Positions 35,285 through 46,379 of a stretch of 64,000 bases of DNA are shown piece after piece. A program made the translations under genes and the position numbers. Below the pieces are notes generated by a model. It did not search any database, was not told where the DNA came from, and saw only the letters and a list, made by a program, of their open reading frames with translations. The stretch spans positions 186,001 through 250,000 of the forward strand of contig NZ_VORW01000005.1 in assembly GCF_007997215.1 (NCBI RefSeq). The letters run 5' to 3'. Position 1 is the stretch's first letter. Each line of letters begins with the position of its first letter. This stretch comes from Algoriphagus aquimarinus (GTDB lineage: Bacteria > Bacteroidota > Bacteroidia > Cytophagales > Cyclobacteriaceae).

Positions 35285-37162
35285 TTACCAAACAATTGAA
35301 TACGTAACCTTTCCCATGTTGTCTTTCAACTGCACCGGTAAAATCAACTCTTGAGAACCATCGCTGGTTGTTCTTAAAATTGGCGAGGTCTTTCTTTCAA
35401 ACTCAACGTAATAAGATTTGTCATCTATCGCATAAAGCCCATTTGGCAGTTTTTCGATTTTTGATCCATGAGCTACTAAGCAATAGAGTTGCTTACTTTC
35501 ATCCTCAGCGGTGACGCTAAGTGAATGAACCAATTTCTTTCCTGAGTCCCCGGTTTCAAATGTCTCACGGATAGTTACTCCGGGCATTTCATATAAGATC
35601 ACTGGATCGCCATTTTTCAATACTTCATACTCAGTGTATGCAAAACCTTCAATTTCCTGAGGCCACGCGGCGTCTTTATTCGGAAGTACAGCCACAGTTG
35701 GTTTACCTGCAAATTCAATGACATTCCCTAATGGCAACATCAGCTGAGTTTCACCACGACCATACCACATCGGAGTAGTTTCTACAAAATCTCCTCTCCA
35801 TACATTCAGTAGCTCACCTCTGTTCAAATCGATTGCATAATTTGCCCCACCAGGTTGGCCCACTGCTACTGTATGCGTACGCTTCTCTCCATGGTGCATG
35901 ATAAAACCTCTTTGCATCACAGTTTGATCATTTACTTTGACAGCTATCTGACCAACTGGATCATTAGCTCTCAGAGGAACATTAAGGGCAGTTCTAGCTA
36001 CGCCTTTTCCTTCTACGGTAAGTGTGATATCATTACTAGGTGCATACCAGTGACCAAAAGTTTTGAAGTAATTCAACTTGATTTTGTGATCACCGGAAGT
36101 CAAATGAGTAGAACCATTGGCTTTACCCGTAACACCATCTACATAAACCACTTCTTGCTCGTCGACAAATAGTTTTCCTGCACCATTGATACGCCCTGGA
36201 GGGGTATCATCCGGCACCCAGGCTAGATTTAAGTTAAAGAAATATTCACCGTCACTTGGTATGCTTAAGATTCCTTCGATCGTTCCTGAAAACTCATTTC
36301 TAGTAGCTGGAGCTAAATGTGCCAAGACATCAATATTCATTTCGCCCTTAGGGCTAGCTTTTGCAAAATCATTAATGGTTTTAATACTTTCATAATAGGT
36401 GAGCTTCATGTCTTTCAAAGTCACCATTGCTGCGCCGTAAGTTTTGTATTTAATATTCCGAATAGCCACTCCACCATGATCTCCCTGAATAACCAACGGT
36501 CCCATTGCTTGCTCATCATCAAAGAATGCAGCTTGCGTAGGGCCAGTTACTTCAATGTTTTTCTGAACCAGCACACCATTTTGGTGGACAGATATAAATT
36601 TGGCATTTGAGACTTTTTTGCCTTGTGAATCAAAGCGAGGAGCTCTAAACACAATTCGGAGAGACTGCCAAAGTCCAGGCGCTCTGCTTACATTCACAAG
36701 AGGCGGATGTCCTTCATATCCTTCTCTGCCAACTCCTCTACTACTATCCCAACGCTGATAAATAGCACCTGCGTCAGAATACTTAGGGTTCTTCACTGCC
36801 CAAGAGTCAAAAAGTTGCACCTCATATCTACCCTGAAGGTAAACTCCTGAATTGCTGCCTTTGGGCATCATGAAGTCAAGCTCCAACTCTATGTCACCAT
36901 GCTCAAAAGAAGACTTGATGGGTTGATTTTCACCTTTGTCTAAGGTGTTCAGTAAAATACCAGTGCCATTTGTGATTTTGGAGGCTCCACCATTGAGATC
37001 GTAGAATACGTCTTTTACGATGGTCCAATTCCCGCTTGTTGATTGAAATTCACTTAGGTTTTGAAGAGGTAGCACTTCAAATGGAATTGGGCTCTCCTGT
37101 GCGACAGATGCTATTGTCTTGATAAATAGACAACAACAAATTAGAAATATCTTATTATTCAT
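35285..37162 (-). CDS. Secreted DUF1080 (3-keto-disaccharide hydrolase-like) protein with PA14-like domain
   Basis: A 625-residue exported protein (signal peptide 1-21). Residues about 25-245 are a concanavalin-like DUF1080 domain: SSFEHGDIELELDFMMPKGSNSGVYLQGRYEVQLFDSW and GPLVIQGDHGGVAIRNIKYK. Residues about 250-390 resemble a PA14/carbohydrate-binding domain (IEGILSIPSDGEYFFNLN, GSTHLTSGDHKIKLNYF). The C-terminal 230 residues are beta-rich and unfamiliar. DUF1080 proteins have been described as hydrolases of 3-keto-glycosides. First gene of a two-gene operon with the propeller-cupredoxin, with an exact TAnnTTTG element upstream. Confidence 0.85.
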   Translation of the reverse strand: MNNKIFLICCCLFIKTIASVAQESPIPFEVLPLQNLSEFQSTSGNWTIVKDVFYDLNGGASKITNGTGILLNTLDKGENQPIKSSFEHGDIELELDFMMPKGSNSGVYLQGRYEVQLFDSWAVKNPKYSDAGAIYQRWDSSRGVGREGYEGHPPLVNVSRAPGLWQSLRIVFRAPRFDSQGKKVSNAKFISVHQNGVLVQKNIEVTGPTQAAFFDDEQAMGPLVIQGDHGGVAIRNIKYKTYGAAMVTLKDMKLTYYESIKTINDFAKASPKGEMNIDVLAHLAPATRNEFSGTIEGILSIPSDGEYFFNLNLAWVPDDTPPGRINGAGKLFVDEQEVVYVDGVTGKANGSTHLTSGDHKIKLNYFKTFGHWYAPSNDITLTVEGKGVARTALNVPLRANDPVGQIAVKVNDQTVMQRGFIMHHGEKRTHTVAVGQPGGANYAIDLNRGELLNVWRGDFVETTPMWYGRGETQLMLPLGNVIEFAGKPTVAVLPNKDAAWPQEIEGFAYTEYEVLKNGDPVILYEMPGVTIRETFETGDSGKKLVHSLSVTAEDESKQLYCLVAHGSKIEKLPNGLYAIDDKSYYVEFERKTSPILRTTSDGSQELILPVQLKDNMGKVTYSIVW

Positions 37163-37187
37163 TTTAGGTTAGATAGGTTATTGGTTT

Positions 37188-37195
37188 CAAAGGTA
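37188..37195 (-). promoter_or_regulatory. Bacteroidota promoter -7 element for the DUF1080 operon
   Basis: On the minus strand this reads TACCTTTG, an exact TAnnTTTG match, 25 bases before the ATG at 37162. Confidence 0.5.
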
Positions 37196-37260
37196 ACTTT
37201 CTTGTCAATTTAAAAAAATAGGATTATTTCAAGTAAAAATTGATAGACCTTGTATATATA

Positions 37261-37289
37261 CAATAAAAAAGCAGGAGAAAATCTCCTGC
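37261..37289 (-). terminator. Intrinsic terminator after the DUF3078 gene
   Basis: An 8-bp stem (37271-37278 with 37282-37289) with a three-base loop is followed, on the minus strand, by TTTTTTATTG. It lies about 100 bases beyond the DUF3078 stop codon. Confidence 0.75.
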
Positions 37290-37392
37290 CCTTTATTTGA
37301 AAACTAAACCAACTATTATTTAACTACCACAATGAATTCAAAAATAATACTTTTATAATCAAATCAAAATTCCAAATATAAATTTGTTTTGA

Positions 37393-38289
37393 TTATTTCT
37401 TCTCAGGGAAGTTACCACGTTTAAATGCAATTCCCAATGCTAATCCTTGACTAAATTGAATTTTATTGTCCTGATCCAAATCGTAGATCATTAAACTTGT
37501 TAAACTAACATTCACAAGGTTAGATACTTTTGCCGTTAAACCGAAGTCCAGACGATGGTCTATAGCATTAAAAGCAAATGTTTCGTAGTTCGCAAACATT
37601 TGATATCTAAGCTTTAAGGATAGATTTTCAGAAAGTTTTTTATTGTAATCAGCCATCAAACTGAAGGCTAACCATTCTGTTCTTACTGTTTCTCCTATTT
37701 CTACTCCATAATTGTTTGGCACATTCAAATACAGGTTTGTATCAGTCACAAATGTCCATCTAGGTGAGAAAGGTGAAATACGAAGGCTAAATTCATCATT
37801 TGGCTTATATTCTACACCGATAGAAGTAGTAAGATAGGCTGGATTGGCAAACTTTGAGATAAGAATTTTTTCTGCATCCTCAGGAAATTCATAGCCAGGA
37901 GCAAATTGAGAGAGAAAATTGACGGCAAAGAAGTAATTCCATTTGTCATTAATCTCATATCCCACTTTGGAATCCAAGAAAATACGGTCATTGGATTTGC
38001 GACCATCTTCATTCTTATTTTTCACTACACCATAGATAAAGTCCATCGTGTTATCCCAAGACCATTTGTCTTTAGCATAATTTGCCCTTCCATTTAGATA
38101 AACTCCTAAGGCAATTGAATTGACACCACCACCTTGCCAGTTACCACTGAAAGAGGCTTGGTTAAGATTTAATCCTCCGTTTAATTCTTTCAACCAATAG
38201 CTAGTATCTTGCGCGGTCAATACTACTTCTTGGGAAAATAATTGCCCAGAAAACAAAATAAAGAGGAAAAGTGTAGAAATTCTTTTCAT
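37393..38289 (-). CDS. DUF3078 outer-membrane beta-barrel-like protein
   Basis: A 298-residue protein with a signal peptide (residues 1-19, ending near LFSQE). DUF3078 signatures are WLKELNGGLNLNQASFSGNWQGGGVNSIALG near residue 35 and WSWDNTMDFIYGVVKN. Alternating hydrophobic strands and a C-terminal LGIAFKR strand suggest an outer-membrane beta-barrel. Monocistronic. Function of the family is unknown. Confidence 0.88.
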   Translation of the reverse strand: MKRISTLFLFILFSGQLFSQEVVLTAQDTSYWLKELNGGLNLNQASFSGNWQGGGVNSIALGVYLNGRANYAKDKWSWDNTMDFIYGVVKNKNEDGRKSNDRIFLDSKVGYEINDKWNYFFAVNFLSQFAPGYEFPEDAEKILISKFANPAYLTTSIGVEYKPNDEFSLRISPFSPRWTFVTDTNLYLNVPNNYGVEIGETVRTEWLAFSLMADYNKKLSENLSLKLRYQMFANYETFAFNAIDHRLDFGLTAKVSNLVNVSLTSLMIYDLDQDNKIQFSQGLALGIAFKRGNFPEKK

Positions 38290-38337
38290 AATTAAAGGAG
38301 GTTGAACTATTTCAATATAAATAAATAAAATACAAAT

Positions 38338-38613
38338 ATGGAAAATGACTTGGAAAGAGAATTAATAATTCGTGATTATTTGGCAAGACAGCGTACAACA
38401 CTCGCAAACGACAGGACTTTATTATCTTTTATTCGTACATCTCTTTATTTTTTAGTATCAGGTACAGCACTTTTTGAAGTAAAAGAACTTGACCACGTGA
38501 GGGACTTGGGGTACTTGGCATTTGGATTGAGTTTTGTGTTTTTACTAATCGGAATTGCTAATTATTTCCGCATTCGTAAGAAGCTTAAAAAAGGGAATTA
38601 CCTAAACATGTAA
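38338..38613 (+). CDS. DUF202 membrane protein
   Basis: A 91-residue inner-membrane protein with two transmembrane segments. The N-terminal DYLARQRTTLANDRTLLSFIRTSLYFLVSG is the DUF202 signature (the YIDD/VTC1-like fold). Relatives occur fused to, or next to, ion transport and phosphate proteins. It ends four bases before the SLC13 permease start, so the pair is probably one transcript; divergent from the DUF3078 gene. Confidence 0.9.
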   Translation: MENDLERELIIRDYLARQRTTLANDRTLLSFIRTSLYFLVSGTALFEVKELDHVRDLGYLAFGLSFVFLLIGIANYFRIRKKLKKGNYLNM

Positions 38614-38616
38614 TAA

Positions 38617-40398
38617 ATGACTTTTGAAATCGGTCTTGTTTTTTCAATTATTGGGCTTGCCATCATTCTTTTTTTTACAGAAAAATTCACTATCGATACC
38701 GTTTCCATCGGAGTAATGGTGGCATTTCTGCTCACAGGAATCCTGAATGTAGAGGAAGGTTTATCAGGGTTTTCCAATCCTGCCACTATCACTGTTGCTG
38801 CTATGTTTGTTGTTTCGGCTGCGATCTTCAATACTGGCCTACTCGATAGTTTCACCCATAAACTAAGTGCCCAAGCAGGAAAAGGCCAAACTCACCTCCT
38901 ATTCACCTTAATGATATCTGCGGGATTTCTGTCAGCTTTTATAAGTGATACGGCAGTAGTGGCACTGCTGATGCCAGCTGTAATAAGATTGAACAAAACT
39001 GATAATATTCCTCCATCCAAGCTTCTCATGCCACTTTCTTTTGGTGCATTGATGGGAGGTATTTGCACATTGCTGGGAACAAGCACTAATATTTTGGTCA
39101 GTGGTATTGCTGAAAAAGCTGGTCTTCCGTCATTTGGTATTTTTGAAATGAGCTTAATGGGCTTAGTCTTTTTTGCAACAGGATTAATCTACATGCTAAC
39201 CATCGGAAGGTGGCTCACCCCTAACAGAAAACCTAAATCAGAAGTGGGAGATAGTATTCAACTCGGAAATTATCTCTCAGAATTGGTCATCTTAAAAGAC
39301 TATGAACAGCTAAATGAACCCCTGTTTAAGCATAAGCTTTTTGACAAACTACCAATGAAGCCATTACAGATCATTCGATCAGATGGAAGGAAAATACGTG
39401 TTTACCCAAATACATCCATTCAGGAAGGTGATATCATACGAATTAACTGCGACAAAGAAACCTTGGAGAAAATCAAATCTACCGCAGGAATAGAACTAAA
39501 AGCAGACTTAAAATGGAATGAGGAAAACATCACCAGCGAGGATGAAAGATTATATGAAGCCTTAGTTACACCTAATTCATTCCTTATCAACAAAAATATA
39601 AAGGACTTGAATTTCAAAAAGTTATACAATCAGGTATTAGTCATTGGAATTAGACATAGGTCAGATATGCTCAATGCACTTCTTTCCAAAACAGACTTAA
39701 GAGCTGGAGACATTTTACTATTGAGAGCATCAGAAGAATCCATTCAAAGCGTAGAGAACAGTGACGATCTGCTCTTACTCTCAGAGACTAAAAGCAAAGT
39801 ATTAAACAAAACCAAAAGCATCTTAACTCTTGCTGTGCTTGCATTAATTATAGGACTGGCATCTTTTGAAGTATTTCCCATTGTAGTAACGGCAGTAGCT
39901 GGAGGAATTGCACTTATTATGTTGGGATCACTCAGTACAGAACAAGCTTATAAAGCTATTGACTGGAAAGTTATCCTCATGCTTGCAGGTGTATTGTCTA
40001 TGGGTTTGGCTCTGGAGAAGACCGGCGGCTCACAATTGATTGGTGATTATATCGTAGAAAGTGTAGGACAATTTGGACCAAGAGCTGTAATGAGTTCTTT
40101 ATTCGCCTTAACTTTTATCATGACAAACGTGATGTCAAATAACGCAACTGCAGCTTTACTGGCCCCTATTGCGATAAGTATTGCTGCAGCACTAGATGTG
40201 GATGCAAGGCCAATGCTAATGGCAGTCACCTTTGCTGCTAGCTTAAGTTTTATGACTCCAATGGGATACCAGACTAACACGATGATCTATACACCTGGAA
40301 ATTATAGGTTTACCGACTTTATAAAAGTAGGGACTCCTTTAAATCTTCTTCTTTGGATAGTGGCCACATTAGGCATTCCATACTTTTTCCCTTTTTAA
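38617..40398 (+). CDS. SLC13 family permease with two RCK_C (TrkA-C) domains
   Basis: A 593-residue membrane transporter of the DASS/SLC13 group, sodium- or proton-coupled uptake of anions such as sulfate or dicarboxylates. About eleven hydrophobic segments; the two ion/substrate motifs are GTSTNILVSG near residue 153 and MSNNATAALLAPIAIS near residue 505. Between the halves, about residues 205-385, lie two TrkA-C domains (RIRSDGRKIRVYPNTSIQEGDIIRI and VLVIGIRHRSDMLNALLSKTDLRAGDILLL), likely regulatory ligand sites. Substrate cannot be told from sequence. Confidence 0.92.
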   Translation: MTFEIGLVFSIIGLAIILFFTEKFTIDTVSIGVMVAFLLTGILNVEEGLSGFSNPATITVAAMFVVSAAIFNTGLLDSFTHKLSAQAGKGQTHLLFTLMISAGFLSAFISDTAVVALLMPAVIRLNKTDNIPPSKLLMPLSFGALMGGICTLLGTSTNILVSGIAEKAGLPSFGIFEMSLMGLVFFATGLIYMLTIGRWLTPNRKPKSEVGDSIQLGNYLSELVILKDYEQLNEPLFKHKLFDKLPMKPLQIIRSDGRKIRVYPNTSIQEGDIIRINCDKETLEKIKSTAGIELKADLKWNEENITSEDERLYEALVTPNSFLINKNIKDLNFKKLYNQVLVIGIRHRSDMLNALLSKTDLRAGDILLLRASEESIQSVENSDDLLLLSETKSKVLNKTKSILTLAVLALIIGLASFEVFPIVVTAVAGGIALIMLGSLSTEQAYKAIDWKVILMLAGVLSMGLALEKTGGSQLIGDYIVESVGQFGPRAVMSSLFALTFIMTNVMSNNATAALLAPIAISIAAALDVDARPMLMAVTFAASLSFMTPMGYQTNTMIYTPGNYRFTDFIKVGTPLNLLLWIVATLGIPYFFPF

Positions 40399-40486
40399 TT
40401 CTCAGAAAATATGTCACAACTACGTATTTTACACATATCAAGCCAGCAACACTATCACGACCCAAACAATTTAACCCAAAACAACT

Positions 40487-40699
40487 ATGAAAATCTTCAG
40501 TATTGTATTAATCGTCGCTGGCATTTTAATGCTCTTCAGCAATAGTTTTTCCTTCACTACCAAAGAAAAGGTAGTAGACGCAGGTCCAATTCAAATTAGT
40601 GCAGATAAGCAAAGAGACGTTACCTGGCCAACCTATGCAGGAGGAATTGTAGTGGCGGCCGGTGTAATCATGCTAGTGGTCGCACAGAAGAAAAAGTAA
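40487..40699 (+). CDS. Small two-segment membrane protein
   Basis: A 70-residue protein with hydrophobic segments at about 4-21 and 50-66 separated by a polar loop (TTKEKVVDAGPIQISADKQRDV) and a Lys-rich end. Such proteins are widespread and unassigned. The ATG, good codon use and position 45 bases ahead of ppx support it as a real gene. Function unknown. Confidence 0.75.
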   Translation: MKIFSIVLIVAGILMLFSNSFSFTTKEKVVDAGPIQISADKQRDVTWPTYAGGIVVAAGVIMLVVAQKKK

Positions 40700-40743
40700 A
40701 CGCTCCGAAGAAAAATCCTTTAATCAACTAATCCAATCTGCCT

Positions 40744-41631
40744 TTGAAATTAGCAGCAGTAGACATTGGCTCCAATGCCATAAGAATGCAAATCACGAGC
40801 GTAACGCAATACGAAGGAATCATCAAATTCAAGAAAGTCGAATACCTTCGATTTCCACTTCGTTTGGGCCTGGATGTATTTCACAATCAAAAGATCTCTG
40901 AAATAAACAGAAGGAAATTCGTCAAATTGATGAAAGCATTTAAGATTCTCATTGACCTTTATGAAGTTGATGATTATATGGCATGTGCTACTTCTGCAAT
41001 GCGAGAAAGTGTAAATGGCAAGGAAATAGCGCTTGAAGTAAGGGAAGAAATTGGGCTGAAAATCAACATTATAGATGGTAACAGGGAAGCCGAGCTGATC
41101 AATCAATCTCTTAATAAGTTTTTCGATGAAAAGACTTACATACATATAGATGTAGGAGGTGGTAGCACAGAGCTGAACATTTATAAGAGTCGTGAAAAAA
41201 TAGCTTCGAAATCATTTCAAATTGGTTCTGTACGCGCATTGGAGGACAAAGTAGCTACCCCGGTTTGGAACTCTGTAGAGTCCTTCGTACATAAATATCT
41301 GGAAAATTCCCCTTCAGTCATTTCAATAGGAACTGGCGGGAATATCAATAAGATCTTTGAACTCTCACTACCTCATAAAAACAAGCGTTATTTGGACTAT
41401 GGAAAAATCGAGGAAGTATTGGGTCACTTACAGACCCACACTTTCGAAGAACGGGTGAACAAGCTGAACTTGAATCATGATCGAGCTGATGTAATTATTC
41501 CTGCAGGAAAAATATATCAACGCGTGATGCAAGCTGCAAAATCAAAAAAAATGCTTGTCCCTGACCTGGGTTTGAAAGATGGAATTATCCAAGTGCTCTA
41601 CGAGCGTAATAAAACGAAAAAGCCCCTTTGA
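40744..41631 (+). CDS. Ppx/GppA phosphatase family protein (exopolyphosphatase)
   Basis: A 295-residue ASKHA-fold phosphatase that releases phosphate from polyphosphate ends or hydrolyses pppGpp. It begins with a TTG codon at 40744: only this start keeps the first phosphate loop (AAVDIGSNAIRMQI). The second loop is HIDVGGGSTELNIY and the third SIGTGGNINKIF. Short form without the C-terminal HD domain. Convergent with ppk1 and sharing a terminator that overlaps its last codons; the facing arrangement suggests opposed polyphosphate turnover. Confidence 0.9.
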   Translation: MKLAAVDIGSNAIRMQITSVTQYEGIIKFKKVEYLRFPLRLGLDVFHNQKISEINRRKFVKLMKAFKILIDLYEVDDYMACATSAMRESVNGKEIALEVREEIGLKINIIDGNREAELINQSLNKFFDEKTYIHIDVGGGSTELNIYKSREKIASKSFQIGSVRALEDKVATPVWNSVESFVHKYLENSPSVISIGTGGNINKIFELSLPHKNKRYLDYGKIEEVLGHLQTHTFEERVNKLNLNHDRADVIIPAGKIYQRVMQAAKSKKMLVPDLGLKDGIIQVLYERNKTKKPL

Positions 41632-41643
41632 TCGGGGCTTTTT
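41617..41643. terminator. Bidirectional terminator shared by ppx/gppA and ppk1
   Basis: A 10-bp stem AAAAAGCCCC / GGGGCTTTTT (41617-41626 with 41634-41643) spans the end of the ppx/gppA coding region and stops four bases before the ppk1 stop codon. Confidence 0.88.
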
Positions 41644-41646
41644 CTA

Positions 41647-43770
41647 TTAATCTACAAGCTTAACTTGCATTACCTTTTCTGCATCTAGATTAAAAAACTC
41701 TCGATGAACATTGAATTCCGGCTCATCTCCTACCGGCTGCTTAGCCAAGTAAGTACCATCTTCCTGCATCACATAAGAGTTTACATTATCCTTTAAGTTA
41801 TAAGCAAGGATGTTCATCAATTGCTTTTCCAGCAAGTTAGATTCGACTTTGAACAAGGCTTCTAATCTTTTGTCAAAGCTCCTTACCATCATGTCAGCAC
41901 TACCAGCATAAGTTCTAGTATCACCATTGTTATGGAAATAATAGATTCTGGAATGCTCCAAGAAATCACCTACAATGGATAACACTTCTATGTTTTCACT
42001 CAGACCAACTCTTCCTGGTCTGATACAGCAAATCCCGCGAACGATTAATTTGATTGTCACACCAGATTGGGAAGCGCGATACAGAGCATATATCATCTCA
42101 GAATCTTCCAGGGAATTGACCTTGATGAAAATACCACTTGGCAGACCATTTCTCGCATTTTCAGACTCTTTCTCAATGTACTCTATCAACTGATTTCGCA
42201 TGTCACGAGGAGCTGTAATCAGGTTTTTATACTGAGACGGCATGGAGTGGCCTGTGATTACATTGAAAAATTCTGACACATCATTTGCCAAAATCTCATT
42301 GGTAGTCATCAAGCCAATATCAGTATAAAGTCTAGCCGTGTCTTCATTATAATTACCTGATCCTAGGTGAACAAATCGGGTAATTTCCCCACCATCTCGC
42401 TTGACTATTAAGAGAAGCTTGGTGTGTGTTTTCAAGTGCGAAATACCATAAATCACAAAGCAACCAGCTTTCTGAAGTTTCTTCGCTTCACGAATATTGT
42501 TCTCTTCGTCAAACCTAGCCTTGACCTCGAACAGCACCGAAACGTGTTTACCATTCTCAGCAGCTTTCAATAAGGCTTTTGTGATTCTACTATCCTTGGC
42601 CAGTCTATAAATGGTCATTTTGATAGCCATCACATCAGGATCTTCGGATGCTTTTTCCACCAAATCCAAGATCGAATCGATGTTGTTATAAGGATGATGA
42701 AGAAGAATGTCTTTCTCCTTCAACACTTCAAAAATATCTGACAAGCCTTCATCCTGATAAGAAAGGGGCTTTACCGGATCAGGAATTTGAGGTAATCGCT
42801 CACGGAATTTTTTATTACCCACGATCTGCCAAAGTCCTGTGAAATCTATCAAACTTTCTCTTTTTACCAGAAATACAGAATCCATTTTCAGATTCCATCT
42901 CTCCAAAAGTGAATTCATCATCCACTTACTATATCCTTCCTCTATTTCTATTCTTACTACTCTACCACTTTTTCTTTCCATCAATTTCCGTTTCACTTCT
43001 TCTAGGAAGTTAGCGTCCATATCTTCACTTTCTTCAAGTGTGAAGTCACCATTTCTGGTAATTCTGAAAAGACTCATTCCTTCGATTTCCACATTTCTAA
43101 AGAGTGAAACGATGTTTTCCCGGATCACCTCTTCAATAGGGATCAGTAAAAGAGAATCTTCTCTCTCTATTTCGAAAAAGCGGGGAATATTAGCCGGAAT
43201 CTGTACAAAACTCATCTTGCGCATATCCTGTCTGTCTCCTGGACTGGTAGTCACCACTCCAAAAACCAACAGCTTGTTCATCAGAATCGGAAAAGTACGA
43301 TACCCATCATACACCATCGGGGTAAGCATAGGGTAAATGGCTTTCAAGAAGTAATCATGAACTTTCTCCTGCTCTCTATCTGTGAGCTTGGAAACATTGC
43401 ACAGCACTACTCCTTGGCCTTGTAATTCAGGCATAATTACCTGAGAGAAATGAGTATGTTGATCCGCATGAAACATGTGACTCTCATTCATCAACTTTTC
43501 CTTGAAAGGCTCTTCTCTCAATCCGGAGTAATCAACTCGCTCCTTATCGTAATCTAGATAATTATAAAGTGATCCTACGCGAATCATAAAAAATTCGTCC
43601 AGATTGGATGCCGTTATCGCAAGAAACTTAAGTTTTTCAAAAACACTACGATGTGCCTTTTTGGACTGATCCAACACTCGTTCGTTAAACTTTAACCAAC
43701 TTAAATCCCTGCTTACCAGATCACTCTGTTGTATAATCGAATCGTATTTTTCTACAACTTCCAATTTCAT
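41647..43770 (-). CDS. ppk1: Polyphosphate kinase 1
   Basis: A 707-residue enzyme that builds inorganic polyphosphate from ATP, often membrane-associated. I start it at the ATG at 43770; the frame extends three codons to a TTG. The PPK domains run N (SRDLSWLKFNERVLDQSKK), middle, C1 and C2. The phosphorylated His is in ISHLKTHTKLLLI, and RFVHLGSGNYNEDTA is the second phosphate-site motif. Convergent with ppx/gppA; upstream lies gyrB with a terminator between. Confidence 0.96.
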   Translation of the reverse strand: MKLEVVEKYDSIIQQSDLVSRDLSWLKFNERVLDQSKKAHRSVFEKLKFLAITASNLDEFFMIRVGSLYNYLDYDKERVDYSGLREEPFKEKLMNESHMFHADQHTHFSQVIMPELQGQGVVLCNVSKLTDREQEKVHDYFLKAIYPMLTPMVYDGYRTFPILMNKLLVFGVVTTSPGDRQDMRKMSFVQIPANIPRFFEIEREDSLLLIPIEEVIRENIVSLFRNVEIEGMSLFRITRNGDFTLEESEDMDANFLEEVKRKLMERKSGRVVRIEIEEGYSKWMMNSLLERWNLKMDSVFLVKRESLIDFTGLWQIVGNKKFRERLPQIPDPVKPLSYQDEGLSDIFEVLKEKDILLHHPYNNIDSILDLVEKASEDPDVMAIKMTIYRLAKDSRITKALLKAAENGKHVSVLFEVKARFDEENNIREAKKLQKAGCFVIYGISHLKTHTKLLLIVKRDGGEITRFVHLGSGNYNEDTARLYTDIGLMTTNEILANDVSEFFNVITGHSMPSQYKNLITAPRDMRNQLIEYIEKESENARNGLPSGIFIKVNSLEDSEMIYALYRASQSGVTIKLIVRGICCIRPGRVGLSENIEVLSIVGDFLEHSRIYYFHNNGDTRTYAGSADMMVRSFDKRLEALFKVESNLLEKQLMNILAYNLKDNVNSYVMQEDGTYLAKQPVGDEPEFNVHREFFNLDAEKVMQVKLVD

Positions 43771-43842
43771 CGCATTCAAAGTTAATATTCAGAAAGCAAG
43801 TTAAGTTATGCTTGCCTACTTTGGGTTTATCAATTTGTTATT

Positions 43843-43873
43843 AATTAAAAAAAGGGGCTGAAAAGCCCCTTTT
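43843..43873 (-). terminator. Intrinsic terminator after gyrB
   Basis: A 10-bp stem (43850-43859 with 43864-43873), with a GAAA loop as written on the plus strand, is followed on the minus strand by a run of seven T residues, seven bases after the gyrB stop codon. Confidence 0.9.
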
Positions 43874-43879
43874 GAATGA

Positions 43880-45856
<1,977 letters not shown>

Positions 45857-46003
45857 TCAAATTGGGTCTAAAAGGGTGATTTTATGTTCTTTCTTAGATG
45901 TGGCAAGATAGATAAAAAAAGTGACTTTTCACAGGCTTTCGCTATACACAGGTACACAAAAACCATTTGAAATACCAGCTTTCAAAACTGTGCCTCAAGG
46001 TTA

Positions 46004-46375
46004 TTAATACTGATTTGAACTCAACATAACCAATGTACAGGCATGAATCGCCTCTATCCCCGCCGCCTTAGCTCTCTGAAAAAATAAAGGATTTTCCGTT
46101 CCAGGATTAAAGATGATTCTTTTTGGATGTAGGCTGATTAAATAATCCAACCATTCCTCTTGATTCACTGCCCCTATATAAAGAGTTATCGTATGAATAT
46201 TTTCTAAATCAGGTTTTGTACGGAGATCAAGTATTTCCTCACCAAAAACTTCGCCTGATTTGATTCCAATTGGGATAAACGGAACACCAGCATTGGCCAA
46301 TCTACTTGCCGCAAAATACGCATACCTAGACGGGTTAGTTGTGGCGCCAACGACCAATGTAACCTTCTCAGACAT
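46004..46375 (-). CDS. CoA-binding protein (YccU-like)
   Basis: A 123-residue Rossmann-fold CoA-binding protein of the YccU type. Motifs: VTLVVGATTNPSRYAYFAASRLANAG, the IPIGIKSGEVFG loop, and IIFNPGTENP. The start at 46375 is four bases after the stop of glsB; an in-frame ATG at 46393 would instead overlap glsB by 14 bases and add six residues. Third gene of the glsA-glsB operon. Ligand-binding only; no reaction is established. Confidence 0.88.
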   Translation of the reverse strand: MSEKVTLVVGATTNPSRYAYFAASRLANAGVPFIPIGIKSGEVFGEEILDLRTKPDLENIHTITLYIGAVNQEEWLDYLISLHPKRIIFNPGTENPLFFQRAKAAGIEAIHACTLVMLSSNQY

Positions 46376-46379
46376 CTTC

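Noticed and set aside
42839..43336. 165-codon rightward open frame inside ppk1
   Set aside because: Antisense to well-conserved ppk1 sequence, low-complexity Ser/Leu/Ile composition typical of shadow frames.
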